64,000 nt of DNA from Lentimicrobiaceae bacterium (GCA_020636745.1 JACJXH010000003.1:124001-188000); one strand, 5' to 3'. Shown: positions 1 to 8,856, counted from the stretch's first letter. The notes: generated from the letters alone by a model not told the origin. Numbers and translations: made by a program.

Positions 1-33
1 CCGCTGAAAGACAGCCAGGAAGTCAGATTCTAA
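1..33 (+). CDS. 3' end of an upstream gene, possibly RNA polymerase omega (Rpb6-like)
   Basis: Frame 1 is open from the window edge and reads PLKDSQEVRF before a TAA at 31-33, sixteen bases before the coaBC start. In many Bacteroidetes the gene just upstream of coaBC encodes the small Rpb6-like omega subunit of RNA polymerase, and a short charged tail would fit. Only ten codons are visible, so the identity rests on gene order alone and could be wrong. Confidence 0.3.
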   Translation, partial: PLKDSQEVRF

Positions 34-49
34 TTGTAATTCTTAAGCC

Positions 50-1255
50 ATGCTTCAGGGGAAGAAGATACTTATCGGTATTACCGGCAGTATTGCTGCA
101 TATAAGATTCCGCTTCTTATCAGACTTTTTAAAAAGGAAGGTGCTGAAGTTAAGGTCGTTATGACCAAATGTGCCACTGATTTTGTTACTCCGCTTACAC
201 TTTCAACACTTTCGCAGCAACCGGTTTTAATTGAACCTTACAACAAAACCGATGGTAGCTGGAACAGTCATGTTGACTGGGGGAGATGGGCAGATGTTTT
301 TGTGATGGCACCTGTTTCGGCCAATACCCTGGCAAAAATGGCCAATGGTATTGCAGATAACTTACTTACCACTACTTATCTTGCAGCCAAATGCCCGGTT
401 TTCTTCGCTCCTGCGATGGATCTGGATATGTTTCATCATCCCACCACGCAAAAAAACGTTGATATTCTCAAATCTTACGGCAATCGTCTGATTGCTCCCA
501 ACGAAGGAGAACTGGCCAGCGGACTTTGCGGGGCTGGCCGTATGGAGGAGCCGGAAGTTATTTTCAGGATTATCAGTGATTTTTTCAGGAAGTCGATGGA
601 TTTTAAAGGGAAAAAAGTGCTTATTTCAGCCGGTCCTACTTATGAACCTATTGATCCTGTCCGGTTTATCGGAAATCATTCTTCCGGAAAAATGGGTTTT
701 GCCCTGGCTGAAGAACTGGCTGACAGAGGTGCTGAAGTGAAACTGGTTACAGGGCCTGTCGCATTAAATTCGCAACATCCGGGCATTAAAATTGAACGGG
801 TTTCAACTGCTGCACAAATGGCTGAAGCCTGCCAGCATGCGTTCCCGGTTTGTGATATTGCTATAATGGCTGCTGCAGTTGCTGATTATACAGTGCTACA
901 ACCAGCCAGCCAAAAAATTAAAAAAGTCGGAAATTCGCTTGAGATACAACTGATTCCAACAACCGATATACTTGCAGGTTTAGGCCAGACAAAACAAAAA
1001 CATCAGATACTTGTTGGTTTTGCTCTTGAAACAGAAAATGAAACTGTAAATGCCTTGTCTAAGCTGCAAAATAAAAATCTGGATTTGATCGTTCTTAATT
1101 CATTGAATGATCAGGGCGCCGGCTTTGGCACTAATACCAATAAAGTGAGTATGTTTGCTAAAAATGGGCTCGTAAATGAAACCGGATTATTGCCTAAAAC
1201 TGAAATAGCAGCAGCTATTGCTGATACCATTTTATCTGTAACAGAAGCCAGATAA
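50..1255 (+). CDS. coaBC: Bifunctional phosphopantothenoylcysteine decarboxylase / phosphopantothenate-cysteine ligase
   Basis: Makes 4'-phosphopantetheine for coenzyme A in the cytosol: the CoaB half joins cysteine to phosphopantothenate and the FMN-dependent CoaC half decarboxylates the product. The CoaC flavoprotein domain (about 1-175) opens with GITGSIAAYK and carries the catalytic His74 (SHVDW), a PAMDLDMF segment in place of the usual PAMNxxMW, and the lid Cys160 in GLCGAGRMEEPE. The CoaB domain (about 183-401) starts at SAGPTYEPIDPVRFI and has the AAAVADY and KIKK segments. The length (401 aa) is normal. It is followed after 19 bases by the porD-like gene, an order common in Bacteroidetes. 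Confidence 0.96.
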   Translation: MLQGKKILIGITGSIAAYKIPLLIRLFKKEGAEVKVVMTKCATDFVTPLTLSTLSQQPVLIEPYNKTDGSWNSHVDWGRWADVFVMAPVSANTLAKMANGIADNLLTTTYLAAKCPVFFAPAMDLDMFHHPTTQKNVDILKSYGNRLIAPNEGELASGLCGAGRMEEPEVIFRIISDFFRKSMDFKGKKVLISAGPTYEPIDPVRFIGNHSSGKMGFALAEELADRGAEVKLVTGPVALNSQHPGIKIERVSTAAQMAEACQHAFPVCDIAIMAAAVADYTVLQPASQKIKKVGNSLEIQLIPTTDILAGLGQTKQKHQILVGFALETENETVNALSKLQNKNLDLIVLNSLNDQGAGFGTNTNKVSMFAKNGLVNETGLLPKTEIAAAIADTILSVTEAR

Positions 1256-1274
1256 TGACCATAAAAAATTAATT

Positions 1275-2171
1275 ATGAAGAACTTACTCTTAACATTATT
1301 ATTGGGAATGATTTTGTCAACATCCTTTTCCCAGGAGTTTAATGTTACCGTGCAGGTTACTTCGCCTCAGGTTGAAGGGACTGAAAAGAAAATATTTGAA
1401 ACCCTTCAGCAGGAATTGTACGATTTTGTAAACAATCGTAAATGGACCAATTTTATTTATAAGCCCGAAGAAAGGATTGAAGGTACAATTCTGATTACTG
1501 TAAGCAATCGTTCAGGTGAAGATTTTACGGCAAAAATGAATATTGCCCTCAGGCGTCCTGTTTACAAATCATCTTATAACACAGCACTTCTCAATTATAT
1601 TGATAAGGATTTTGAGTTTAAATATGTTGAATTTCAGGCTCTTGAATATTCTGACAATGTATTTACTTCAAATCTTACTTCAGCTATTGCATATTATATG
1701 TACATGTTTCTGGGGCTTGATGGTGATTCTTTCTCTCGTTTTGGAGGAGCTCCCTATTATGAAAAAGCGCAGAATATTGTTAACATGGGACAAAATGCCC
1801 GTGAAAAAGGCTGGAAGGCTTTTGAAAGTCAAAAGAATCGTTACTGGATGATTGAGAACCTGACCAACCCGGCTTACTCTTCTGTGCGCGAAGCCATGTA
1901 TAAATATCACCGGTTGGGCCTTGATGTTATGTCTGATGATGTTGAAGCTGGCAGGGTGGCTATTACCGAAAGCCTTGAACTGCTTCGCAAAGCGAATCGT
2001 GAACGACCCGGATTATTTATTCTTCAGCTTTTCCTTGAAGCTAAACGCGATGAAATCGTCAATATCTATTCGCAAGCATCACCCATGGATAAAACCAAAG
2101 CGGTAAATATTCTGAAGGAAATAGATCCTGCCAACTCCTCGAAATACGATAAAATCAACAGTTCAAAATAA
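1275..2171 (+). CDS. porD: DUF4835 family exported protein, T9SS-associated PorD-like
   Basis: A 298-residue secreted protein with a clear signal peptide (MKNLLLTLLLGMILSTSFSQ). The body is typical of the DUF4835 family (EFNVTVQVTSPQVEGTEKKI near the N terminus, then a helical C-terminal half), which is named PorD in type IX secretion annotations. It is expected in the periplasm; its exact role is poorly defined. It lies between coaBC (19 bases upstream) and recN (59 bases downstream), the usual Bacteroidetes placement. The window also encodes two proteins with T9SS sorting domains, so a working T9SS is likely. The PorD name rests on family knowledge, not on a motif tied to function. Confidence 0.8.
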   Translation: MKNLLLTLLLGMILSTSFSQEFNVTVQVTSPQVEGTEKKIFETLQQELYDFVNNRKWTNFIYKPEERIEGTILITVSNRSGEDFTAKMNIALRRPVYKSSYNTALLNYIDKDFEFKYVEFQALEYSDNVFTSNLTSAIAYYMYMFLGLDGDSFSRFGGAPYYEKAQNIVNMGQNAREKGWKAFESQKNRYWMIENLTNPAYSSVREAMYKYHRLGLDVMSDDVEAGRVAITESLELLRKANRERPGLFILQLFLEAKRDEIVNIYSQASPMDKTKAVNILKEIDPANSSKYDKINSSK

Positions 2172-2197
2172 ACATCAGGAACGAAATCAGTATTTTG

Positions 2198-2205
2198 TAA
2201 TTTTG
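2198..2205 (+). promoter_or_regulatory. Candidate -7 promoter element for recN
   Basis: TAATTTTG fits the Bacteroidetes -7 consensus TAnnTTTG and lies 25 bases before the recN ATG, in the 59-base gap after porD. No good TTG is seen at the -33 position, so recN may combine this promoter with read-through. Confidence 0.4.
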
Positions 2206-2230
2206 CAGAGTAAATACCTTTACCAGGCTT

Positions 2231-3892
2231 ATGTTGCTCCGGCTTTCTATTGTTAATTATGCGCTCATTCGTGAACTCGATATCGAATTCGGCGACGCAT
2301 TTTCTGTAATAACCGGTGAAACCGGAGCCGGAAAATCAATTATTCTGGGTGCACTCTCATTAATTCTCGGCCAAAGAGCCGATAATCTCAGCCTTACCGA
2401 TAAGTCAGCCAAATGCTCTGTTGAAGGCGTTTTTGACATCTCTTCCTGTGATTTGGAATCTTTTTTTACAGATAACGATCTTGACTATGATCAAACCTGC
2501 ATTATTCGCAGGGAAATAACCCCACAGGGGAAATCCCGGGCTTTTATAAATGATACACCTGTTAATCTGAACCAACTTAAAGAATTAACAGGTAAATTGA
2601 TTGATGTACACTCGCAACATCAGACTTTGCTTTTACAGGAATCGTCCTTTCAGCTTTCAGTGGTAGATTCTGTTGCTGGAAACGCAGAACTACTGAAAAC
2701 TTATAAACGCATTTACAACGAAATAAACAGTTTGAAGAGCGAAATGAATGCACTTGTTCTTCAGAATGATAAGGCAAAGGCTGAAATTGATTACCTGAAC
2801 TTTCTGTTTGATGAGCTTGATAAAGCCGCACTCAAACCCGGCGAACAAGAGATTCTTGAAGCCGAATCCAAAATACAAAATCATGCTGAAGAGATTATTC
2901 ACAAGCTTTTTCAGGTAAATGAAATTTTACACAATCACGACGACAATATTATCCGGCGCTTAAACGAAGCCAATAATTACCTGCAGTCAGTGAAAGATTT
3001 TAGCCCCGATATTGCCGAATGCGAGCGTAGAATGGGCGAATGTTTAATCGAATTGCGCGATATTGCTTCTGTTATTGAACATAAGGCCGGCGAAATAACC
3101 TACAATCCTGAACGTATTGCTGAACTGAATGAAAGACTCAGCCTCATTTACCAGCTTGAACAAAAACACCGGCTGACTTCGGTTGATGAACTTATTGAAT
3201 TGCGGAATGATATTGAAAATAGAATCAATGCCAGTGATTCATTAGACCTTCAGATTGAACAACGTAAAAAGCTAATAGCAGAAAAAGAAGTGTCTCTGCA
3301 TCAACAGGCTCTTAATCTAAGGGAGAAACGCCTGGCCATATGTGGATTCATTGAAAAGTCACTCACAGAAACCATTGCTCAGCTCGGGATGAAAGATGCC
3401 AGGTTTAAGGTTAATATTGAACCTTTGCCTGTTGCCGGACGTGATGGAATAGATGCTGTTACTTTTATGTTCAATGCCAATAAAGGAGCTGAGTTAAAAG
3501 AATTGTCAAAAATTGCATCAGGTGGCGAACTCTCGCGTTTAATGCTGGCGGTTAAATCCCTGATTTCAAGCAGCAATCTTTTACCCACTATCATATTTGA
3601 TGAAATTGACAGTGGAATTAGCGGAGATATCGCTTCAAAAGTGGGCATGATCCTTCAAAAAATGGCACATAAGATGCAAGTGATTGCCATCAGCCATTTG
3701 CCGCAGCTTGCCGGAAAAAGCATGGAGCACTTCAAAGTGTTGAAGCATACTGATGAGTCCAGCACCTGGTCTGACATCATTAAGCTTGATGAACAGCAAA
3801 GAATAGACGAACTGGCACTGATGATTAGTGGAAATGCCACACTAGAATCGGCCCGCGAAACAGCCAGAGAACTTCTCCGGAACAATTTCTGA
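2231..3892 (+). CDS. recN: DNA repair protein RecN (SMC-like ATPase)
   Basis: SMC-family ATPase acting in double-strand break repair. The Walker A GETGAGKS is at residues 29-36. A long charged coiled-coil region (about 150-370) separates the two ATPase halves. The C-terminal head has the ABC signature ASGGELSRLMLAV and a Walker B TIIFDEIDSGISG, followed by the H-loop region AISHLPQLA. Length (553 aa) is normal. The start ATG at 2231 gives MLLRLSIVNYALI, the usual RecN N terminus. It has a candidate promoter of its own and is followed by fabI after 64 bases. Confidence 0.96.
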   Translation: MLLRLSIVNYALIRELDIEFGDAFSVITGETGAGKSIILGALSLILGQRADNLSLTDKSAKCSVEGVFDISSCDLESFFTDNDLDYDQTCIIRREITPQGKSRAFINDTPVNLNQLKELTGKLIDVHSQHQTLLLQESSFQLSVVDSVAGNAELLKTYKRIYNEINSLKSEMNALVLQNDKAKAEIDYLNFLFDELDKAALKPGEQEILEAESKIQNHAEEIIHKLFQVNEILHNHDDNIIRRLNEANNYLQSVKDFSPDIAECERRMGECLIELRDIASVIEHKAGEITYNPERIAELNERLSLIYQLEQKHRLTSVDELIELRNDIENRINASDSLDLQIEQRKKLIAEKEVSLHQQALNLREKRLAICGFIEKSLTETIAQLGMKDARFKVNIEPLPVAGRDGIDAVTFMFNANKGAELKELSKIASGGELSRLMLAVKSLISSSNLLPTIIFDEIDSGISGDIASKVGMILQKMAHKMQVIAISHLPQLAGKSMEHFKVLKHTDESSTWSDIIKLDEQQRIDELALMISGNATLESARETARELLRNNF

Positions 3893-3956
3893 TTTAAATT
3901 GTTTCTAAACCGACCTCAAGTCGGGTCAATTTGAATATTCATGAAAAACAGATAAT

Positions 3957-4826
3957 ATGGCTTATAATTTACTTAAAGGAAAAAAAGGTATCATTTTCGG
4001 AGCACTTAACAGTAATTCAATTGCATGGAAAATTGCCGAAAGAGCGCATGATGAAGGTGCTGAACTGGTGCTTACAAATACGCCACTGGCCATCAGAATG
4101 GGCGATATGGATGAGCTTGCTGCTAAAACCGGCTCACAAATGATTCCGGCTGATGCAACAAGTGTAGCCGACTTGGAAAATTTATTTTCCCGAACAATAG
4201 AAATTTTTGGAGGCAAGATTGACTTTGTACTGCATTCAATAGGAATGTCGCCCAATGTCAGAAAAAAATTGCCTTATGATGATATCAATTACGATTATTT
4301 TACCAAAACCCTCGATATTTCAGCGGTTTCATTTCATAAAATGATCCAGGTAGCCAAAAAGCTTGATGCCATCAATGAATGGGGCTCTATTGTCGCTGTT
4401 TCTTATATAGCAGCCCAGCGTACGCTTTTTGAGTACAATGATATGGCCGATGCAAAAGCTGTGTTAGAATCAATAGCCCGAAGCTTTGGTTATATTTATG
4501 GCCGCGAAAAACACGTCAGAATCAATACGATATCTCAGTCACCCACCCCTACAACAGCAGGGCAGGGCGTAAAGGGGTTCAGCGGACTGATGGATTTTAC
4601 CGAGAGAATGTCTCCGTTGGGTAATGCAACAGCCGATGAATGCGCCGATTATTGCATCACACTCTTCTCTGATCTTACCAAAAAGGTGACCATGCAAAAC
4701 TTATTTCACGATGGAGGCTTCAGCAGTATGGGTATGAGTGCAAGGGCTATGACGCAGTACAACAAAAGTCTTGAATGTAAAAATTGTCGTGAAAACCCGT
4801 TAAATGATGAGCATTTGGAAGCATAA
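3957..4826 (+). CDS. fabI: Enoyl-[acyl-carrier-protein] reductase (NADH)
   Basis: Catalyses the last reduction of each fatty-acid elongation round. It is a short-chain dehydrogenase-type protein with the FabI-specific N terminus LLKGKKGIIFGALNSNSIAW in place of the usual GxxxGxG, and the catalytic pair Tyr160-x6-Lys167 in FEYNDMADAKAV. The substrate-loop region reads SPTPTTAGQGVKGF, a form common in Bacteroidetes. At 289 residues it is slightly longer than E. coli FabI because of a polar C-terminal tail with two Cys (CKNC). A terminator follows inside the convergent tonB-like gene. The start chosen gives MAYNLLKGKK; upstream sequence is not conserved-looking. Confidence 0.95.
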   Translation: MAYNLLKGKKGIIFGALNSNSIAWKIAERAHDEGAELVLTNTPLAIRMGDMDELAAKTGSQMIPADATSVADLENLFSRTIEIFGGKIDFVLHSIGMSPNVRKKLPYDDINYDYFTKTLDISAVSFHKMIQVAKKLDAINEWGSIVAVSYIAAQRTLFEYNDMADAKAVLESIARSFGYIYGREKHVRINTISQSPTPTTAGQGVKGFSGLMDFTERMSPLGNATADECADYCITLFSDLTKKVTMQNLFHDGGFSSMGMSARAMTQYNKSLECKNCRENPLNDEHLEA

Positions 4827-4838
4827 TTTTGAAGATGC

Positions 4839-5282
4839 TCAATTGCCAAGCGTAATGGTATAACCATAAATATGCTGACCGGCCTTTTCCTGGGCCGGTT
4901 TTTCTTTTTCAGGAACAACCGTGTATTGAATGGTTGATGCTGTATTCGGTGCGGTGCCCGGAAGCCTGAAATGTATGCGGGTTCGCTGACTTGAACGGAC
5001 TTTAAACTGATGATTGGCTGCCGGAGCATATTTTAACAGTGAAATAACCCGAACTGCTTCTTCGTCACATCCATAGCCAATGCCATTTAAAACTTCAACA
5101 TCTTCTACCTTTCCCTCGTTTGAAACGGAATAGGCTATGTGAACCTGTCCTTCAACTCTGTTTTTCAAAGCTTCTTCAGGATAGCGTAACTGGCTATTGA
5201 TAAATTCGCGCATGGCACTGTTCCCGCCGGGATACTGAGGCATTTTAACGAAATTCTTATCTTTTTTCCTCTTTTTTGACAT
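4839..5282 (-). CDS. TonB C-terminal domain protein without membrane anchor
   Basis: A 147-residue protein made almost entirely of a TonB C-terminal domain: MPQYPGGNSAMREFINSQLR, then YPEEALKNRVEGQVHIAY and a conserved Gly-rich NGIGYGCDEEAVRVI stretch. TonB proper has an N-terminal membrane helix and a Pro-rich spacer. Here neither exists, and the N terminus is simply basic (MSKKRKKDKN). It has no signal peptide, so it is probably cytosolic and cannot be a standard energy transducer for outer-membrane receptors. The last ~35 residues are outside the domain, and part of their coding DNA doubles as the fabI terminator. It is monocistronic and convergent with fabI (12-base gap). Confidence 0.8.
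   Translation of the reverse strand: MSKKRKKDKNFVKMPQYPGGNSAMREFINSQLRYPEEALKNRVEGQVHIAYSVSNEGKVEDVEVLNGIGYGCDEEAVRVISLLKYAPAANHQFKVRSSQRTRIHFRLPGTAPNTASTIQYTVVPEKEKPAQEKAGQHIYGYTITLGN
4878..4910 (+). terminator. Intrinsic terminator for fabI, inside the tonB-like coding region
   Basis: Perfect 7-bp stem ACCGGCC (4878-4884) / GGCCGGT (4893-4899) with an 8-base loop, followed by TTTTTCTTTTT on the + strand. It starts 51 bases past the fabI stop and lies within the last codons of the convergent tonB-like gene. Confidence 0.75.
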
Positions 5283-5695
5283 GTGCTGATGATTATTTCA
5301 CAAAGATATTATCATTTACCCTGATATTTTACCCTTTTGGGCTAAGTTTATCATGAATTCAAGCATTATTTAATTTTCTTAACTCCACTTGAAAAATAAG
5401 GTAAATACAGCTTGGAGTAAATTTATAAATTGATGTAAATAGCATAATATCAATACTATATAAGATTTAAGTATAAGAAAAATAAGTATCACTCACTTCG
5501 TTAACTATTAGAAACAAATAATGTTATATTTGCAATGAGTATTTAAATTTATTGAGTACAAAACGTTTCATTTTGTCAGATTTGACACGCATTCCTTATC
5601 AGAATTTATTTATGGTTTGTACTGAAAATTAGTAAGTTTCGTTTTTGATTTTAACCTGTTGTTTTATTTAATCTGCAACCTAAAGCAAAAAACCT
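5283..5695. other. AT-rich intergenic region between divergent genes
   Basis: 413 bases between the divergently transcribed tonB-like gene and etfB. It is strongly AT-rich and holds no convincing gene. It contains one TAnnTTTG match (5525-5532) and a near match TAAGTTTC at about 5633-5640. I recognise no riboswitch or RNA gene. Confidence 0.6.
5525..5532 (+). promoter_or_regulatory. Candidate -7 element for the etfBA-EMO operon
   Basis: TATATTTG matches TAnnTTTG. If used, the mRNA leader before etfB (ATG at 5696) would be about 155 bases. The -33 region is poor (TTCG rather than TTG/TTTG), so this call is tentative. Confidence 0.3.
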
Positions 5696-6445
5696 ATGAG
5701 AATATTAGTCTGTATCAGTAATGTGCCGGATACTACAACAAAAGTGAAATTTGTAGATGAGTTTACCAAACTGGATGTTGCTGGCATTCAGTGGGTCATT
5801 AATCCATGGGATGAGCTGGCGCTTACCAGGGCGCTTGAACTAAAGGATGATGCATCAAATGGGGTTCAATCTGTGACGGTTGCCCATGTGGGTCTTGTAA
5901 CATCAGAGCCAACAATTCGCAAAGCTCTGGCTATTGGAGCAGATGATGCCATTCGCATTAACATGGAGGCAGGCGATGCTTTTTCAGTGGCCTCTCAATT
6001 GGCCGAAGTTTTAAAAACTGAGAAATTTGACATTATTCTGACAGGTATTGAGTCAAGTGACCATAACGGTTCAACTGTTGGAGGAATGTTGGCAGAGTTA
6101 ATAGATAGCCCTTCAGTTACATGCGTTTCATCACTTAAAGTAGAAGGTGATACAATATCGGTTTCGCGCGAAATTGATGGTGGAAAGGAAAATCTTTCTA
6201 TTCCGGCGCCTTTTGTAGCTGTTGTTCAAAAAGGAATTGCCAAAGAGCCTAAAATTGCAGCTATGCGTGGAATTATGGCTGCCCGGACAAAACCCATTAA
6301 AATTTTTGAACCAGTAGCCATTGAAAGCTATACACAAGTCCTGAGTTATGAAATGCCTGCTCCCAGAGCCGCCTGTAAATTTGTTGATGCAGATAATGCT
6401 GCTCAGTTAATTGATTTGCTTCAGAACGAAGCCAGGGTTTTTTAG
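5696..6445 (+). CDS. etfB: Electron transfer flavoprotein beta subunit (copy 1)
   Basis: The beta subunit of an ETF, which takes electrons from acyl-CoA dehydrogenases. The N terminus MRILVCISNVPDTTTKVKF and the segment INPWDELALTRALELKD are typical of EtfB. The nucleotide-binding loop reads GIESSDHNGSTVGGMLAE, of the kind seen in ordinary (AMP-binding) ETFs, and lacks the DGDTAQVGP seen in copy 2. Length 249 aa is normal. First gene of a four-gene operon with etfA (34-base gap), a membrane Fe-S protein and a CCG protein, which points to electron delivery to quinone. Confidence 0.92.
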   Translation: MRILVCISNVPDTTTKVKFVDEFTKLDVAGIQWVINPWDELALTRALELKDDASNGVQSVTVAHVGLVTSEPTIRKALAIGADDAIRINMEAGDAFSVASQLAEVLKTEKFDIILTGIESSDHNGSTVGGMLAELIDSPSVTCVSSLKVEGDTISVSREIDGGKENLSIPAPFVAVVQKGIAKEPKIAAMRGIMAARTKPIKIFEPVAIESYTQVLSYEMPAPRAACKFVDADNAAQLIDLLQNEARVF

Positions 6446-6479
6446 TCAATTTAATCTTAACGATAAAAAGAAATATCAT

Positions 6480-7448
6480 ATGGCAGTAATAGTTTTCCTC
6501 GAAAATTGGGATGGCAAATTCAAAAAACTTTCTTTTGAACTGGTTTCCTACGCATCAAAAGTGGCAGAAATGATGAATGTTTCTGCAATTGCTGTTTCTA
6601 TTGGTAATGTTGAAACTGATGAACTCAGTAAACTTGCCGCTTATGGAGCATCTAAAATTGTAAGCATTGAAAATAGCGCATTCAATACGCTTGACGACCA
6701 GGTTTATACCCGTTTGATTGCAGACGTGGCACAAAAATATGAAGCCAGTGTTATTGTCCTGTCAAATAATAATACCGGAAAGGCAATAGCGCCCAGGCTT
6801 TCTGTCAGGTTAAAAGCCGGAATTGCATCAGGAGTCAGCAAACTGCCCCTTTCAGTCAACCCTTTTGTGGTTTACAAAAAGGTATTTTCAGGAAAGGCAT
6901 TTGCTCATGTTGAAATTAAAACAGCATCAAAAATCCTTACTCTTGCTCAAAATTCCTTTGAGGTTTTGGAGTTGCCTAAACCTGTGGATATTGAAAAATC
7001 AGATATTCAGCCTGATACATCTCTTTTTAAAACTACCGTTAATGAAGTTCAAAAGCAAACAGGAAAAATATTGTTGACGGATGCTGATATTGTAGTTTCG
7101 GGTGGTCGCGGGATGCGTTCAGCAGATAACTGGGCACCCTTGCTCGAAATGGCAGAATTGCTGGGCGCTGCTACAGCCTGTTCGCGCCCTGTTTCAGATG
7201 AAGGCTGGCGCCCTCACGAAGAACACACTGGTCAAACCGGAAAAATTATTGCACCAAACCTCTATTTCGCAATAGGAATTTCAGGAGCTATTCAGCACCT
7301 GGCAGGCATCAGCTCTTCCAAATACATTGTGGCCATCAACACTGATAAGGATGCTCCGATTTTTGAAGCTGCTCAGTATGGCATTGTGGGTGATGCTGCT
7401 AAAGTTTTGCCTAAACTTGTTGATCGGTTGAAGGAAATCAGAAAATAA
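6480..7448 (+). CDS. etfA: Electron transfer flavoprotein alpha subunit (copy 1)
   Basis: FAD-binding alpha subunit of the first ETF. The C-terminal FAD domain is clear: VSGGRGMRSADNWAPLLEMA, then SRPVSDEGWRPHEEHTGQTG and IAIGISGAIQHLAG-like sequence (here YFAIGISGAIQHLAG), ending in INTDKDAPIFEAAQYGIVGD. The ATG at 6480 (MAVIVFLENWDGKF) is chosen because a family-like N terminus begins there; an in-frame upstream extension overlaps etfB and looks unconserved. 322 aa. An 8-bp hairpin lies between this gene and the next. Confidence 0.92.
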   Translation: MAVIVFLENWDGKFKKLSFELVSYASKVAEMMNVSAIAVSIGNVETDELSKLAAYGASKIVSIENSAFNTLDDQVYTRLIADVAQKYEASVIVLSNNNTGKAIAPRLSVRLKAGIASGVSKLPLSVNPFVVYKKVFSGKAFAHVEIKTASKILTLAQNSFEVLELPKPVDIEKSDIQPDTSLFKTTVNEVQKQTGKILLTDADIVVSGGRGMRSADNWAPLLEMAELLGAATACSRPVSDEGWRPHEEHTGQTGKIIAPNLYFAIGISGAIQHLAGISSSKYIVAINTDKDAPIFEAAQYGIVGDAAKVLPKLVDRLKEIRK

Positions 7449-7460
7449 AGTATTACAAGA

Positions 7461-7493
7461 CTGGCCGGCCATAATCTGATACCGCCCGGCCAG
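7461..7493 (+). other. Intercistronic GC-rich hairpin
   Basis: Perfect 8-bp stem CTGGCCGG (7461-7468) / CCGGCCAG (7486-7493) with a 17-base loop, in the 75-base gap between etfA and the Fe-S gene. No T-run follows, so it is not a standard terminator. It may affect mRNA processing or relative expression within the operon. Confidence 0.55.
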
Positions 7494-7523
7494 CCTTAAA
7501 TTCATACTGTAAACACATTGATT

Positions 7524-8843
7524 ATGGTCAAACAGCTTGTATTTGCCTTGGCGCTCCTCATTACTTTGGGGATCTTTTCATTCACAGTGTTGCGTCTGAT
7601 AAGCTTTTTCAGATTTACAAAAGCCAATTTTCCCATCAGGGATTTGGGCAAACGGTTTATGGTCATGATTAAAGTAGCCATTGGACAAACCAAAATCTTT
7701 CGCCATCCGGTGATGGGTTTTTTCCATGCACTGGTTTTCTGGGGGTTTTGTGTAATCATTTTTGGCAGCATTGAAATGGTCATTGACGGGCTTTTTGGTA
7801 TTGAGCGTTCATTAAAAGTACTAGGCGGCTTTCATCATTTCATCATGGCCTCGGGCGATGTTTTTGCCTTGCTGGTGGCCATATCTATTGTGATCTTTCT
7901 CATCCGGCGACTTTTTATGCATATCAGCCGTTTTGAAGGCACTGAAATGAAGAAAATTTCACATCAGGACGCCAATCTGGCTTTATCCATGATTTTGTTG
8001 CTGATGCTTTCGCTCATGGGGATGAATGCATCGTATGTGCAAATGCAGTTGGTAAAAGGTGAAACTATTGAAGGGTTTTATCCGATAGGGTGGATGCTTG
8101 CTCCTGTTTTTAGTCAACTGTCATCACAGGGATTGCATTTCACTTATGAATTTTTCTGGTGGTCGCATATCCTCCTGATATTCATTTTTGCCAATATTCT
8201 GCCTTATTCAAAGCATTTTCATGTATTCATGTCAGTGCCGAATACATTTCTTTCAAGGCTTGAACCTTTGGGAAAATTGCCCAATATGGATGATATTACC
8301 CGTGAAGTGAGGTTGATGCTTGATCCGAATGCTACTTTTGAGGCGCCTGTTAATGAAGCTCCAGTGGGGCGGTTTGGAGTGAAGGATGTTGAGGATGTTT
8401 CATGGAAAAACTACTTTGATTCATTGTCTTGCACCGAGTGCGGCAGATGTACTGCTGTTTGTCCGGCCAACACAACCGGTAAAATGTTGTCGCCGCGAAA
8501 AATCTTGATGGATTTACGTGCCAGAATGAAAGAAAAAGGGCCTCTGATGGTTAAAAATGGGCGTGAATTTTCAGATAACAAAGCTTTGTTGCGCGATTAT
8601 ATCTCAGAAACAGAATTATGGGCCTGCACTACTTGTAATGCCTGTGCCCAGGAATGTCCCGTTAACATCAATCATCCCACTCTGATTGTTGATATGCGGC
8701 GCTTCCTGGTTATGGAGGAAAGCAGTGCACCCACAGGTTTGAAAACCATGTTTGCCAATATTGAAAACAATGGAGCTCCCTGGCAATACTCGCCCGAAGA
8801 CCGGTTGCTTTGGGCCGAAAACCTTGAAATTAACATACCCTGA
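7524..8843 (+). CDS. Membrane (Fe-S)-binding protein, ETF:quinone oxidoreductase membrane half (EMO/DUF224-like)
   Basis: A 439-residue protein. The N-terminal ~240 residues hold about five membrane helices (around 4-26, 67-90, 105-130, 153-175 and 210-230) with several His, similar to the NarI/DsrM-type cytochrome b domain. Then comes a ferredoxin-like domain with two CxxCxxCxxxCP motifs, CTECGRCTAVCP (from about 303) and CTTCNACAQECP (from about 368), each able to bind a [4Fe-4S] cluster. Known EMO proteins carry electrons from EtfAB to menaquinone and also contain cysteine-rich CCG domains in the same chain; here those are in the next gene. ATG at 7524 is preferred over a TTG six bases upstream. 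Confidence 0.85.
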   Translation: MVKQLVFALALLITLGIFSFTVLRLISFFRFTKANFPIRDLGKRFMVMIKVAIGQTKIFRHPVMGFFHALVFWGFCVIIFGSIEMVIDGLFGIERSLKVLGGFHHFIMASGDVFALLVAISIVIFLIRRLFMHISRFEGTEMKKISHQDANLALSMILLLMLSLMGMNASYVQMQLVKGETIEGFYPIGWMLAPVFSQLSSQGLHFTYEFFWWSHILLIFIFANILPYSKHFHVFMSVPNTFLSRLEPLGKLPNMDDITREVRLMLDPNATFEAPVNEAPVGRFGVKDVEDVSWKNYFDSLSCTECGRCTAVCPANTTGKMLSPRKILMDLRARMKEKGPLMVKNGREFSDNKALLRDYISETELWACTTCNACAQECPVNINHPTLIVDMRRFLVMEESSAPTGLKTMFANIENNGAPWQYSPEDRLLWAENLEINIP

Positions 8844-8856
8844 TAATTAACTGCCA

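Noticed and set aside
5283..5695. Riboswitch or structured leader before etfB
   Set aside because: The region is AT-rich with no conserved aptamer core or long stem that I can recognise.
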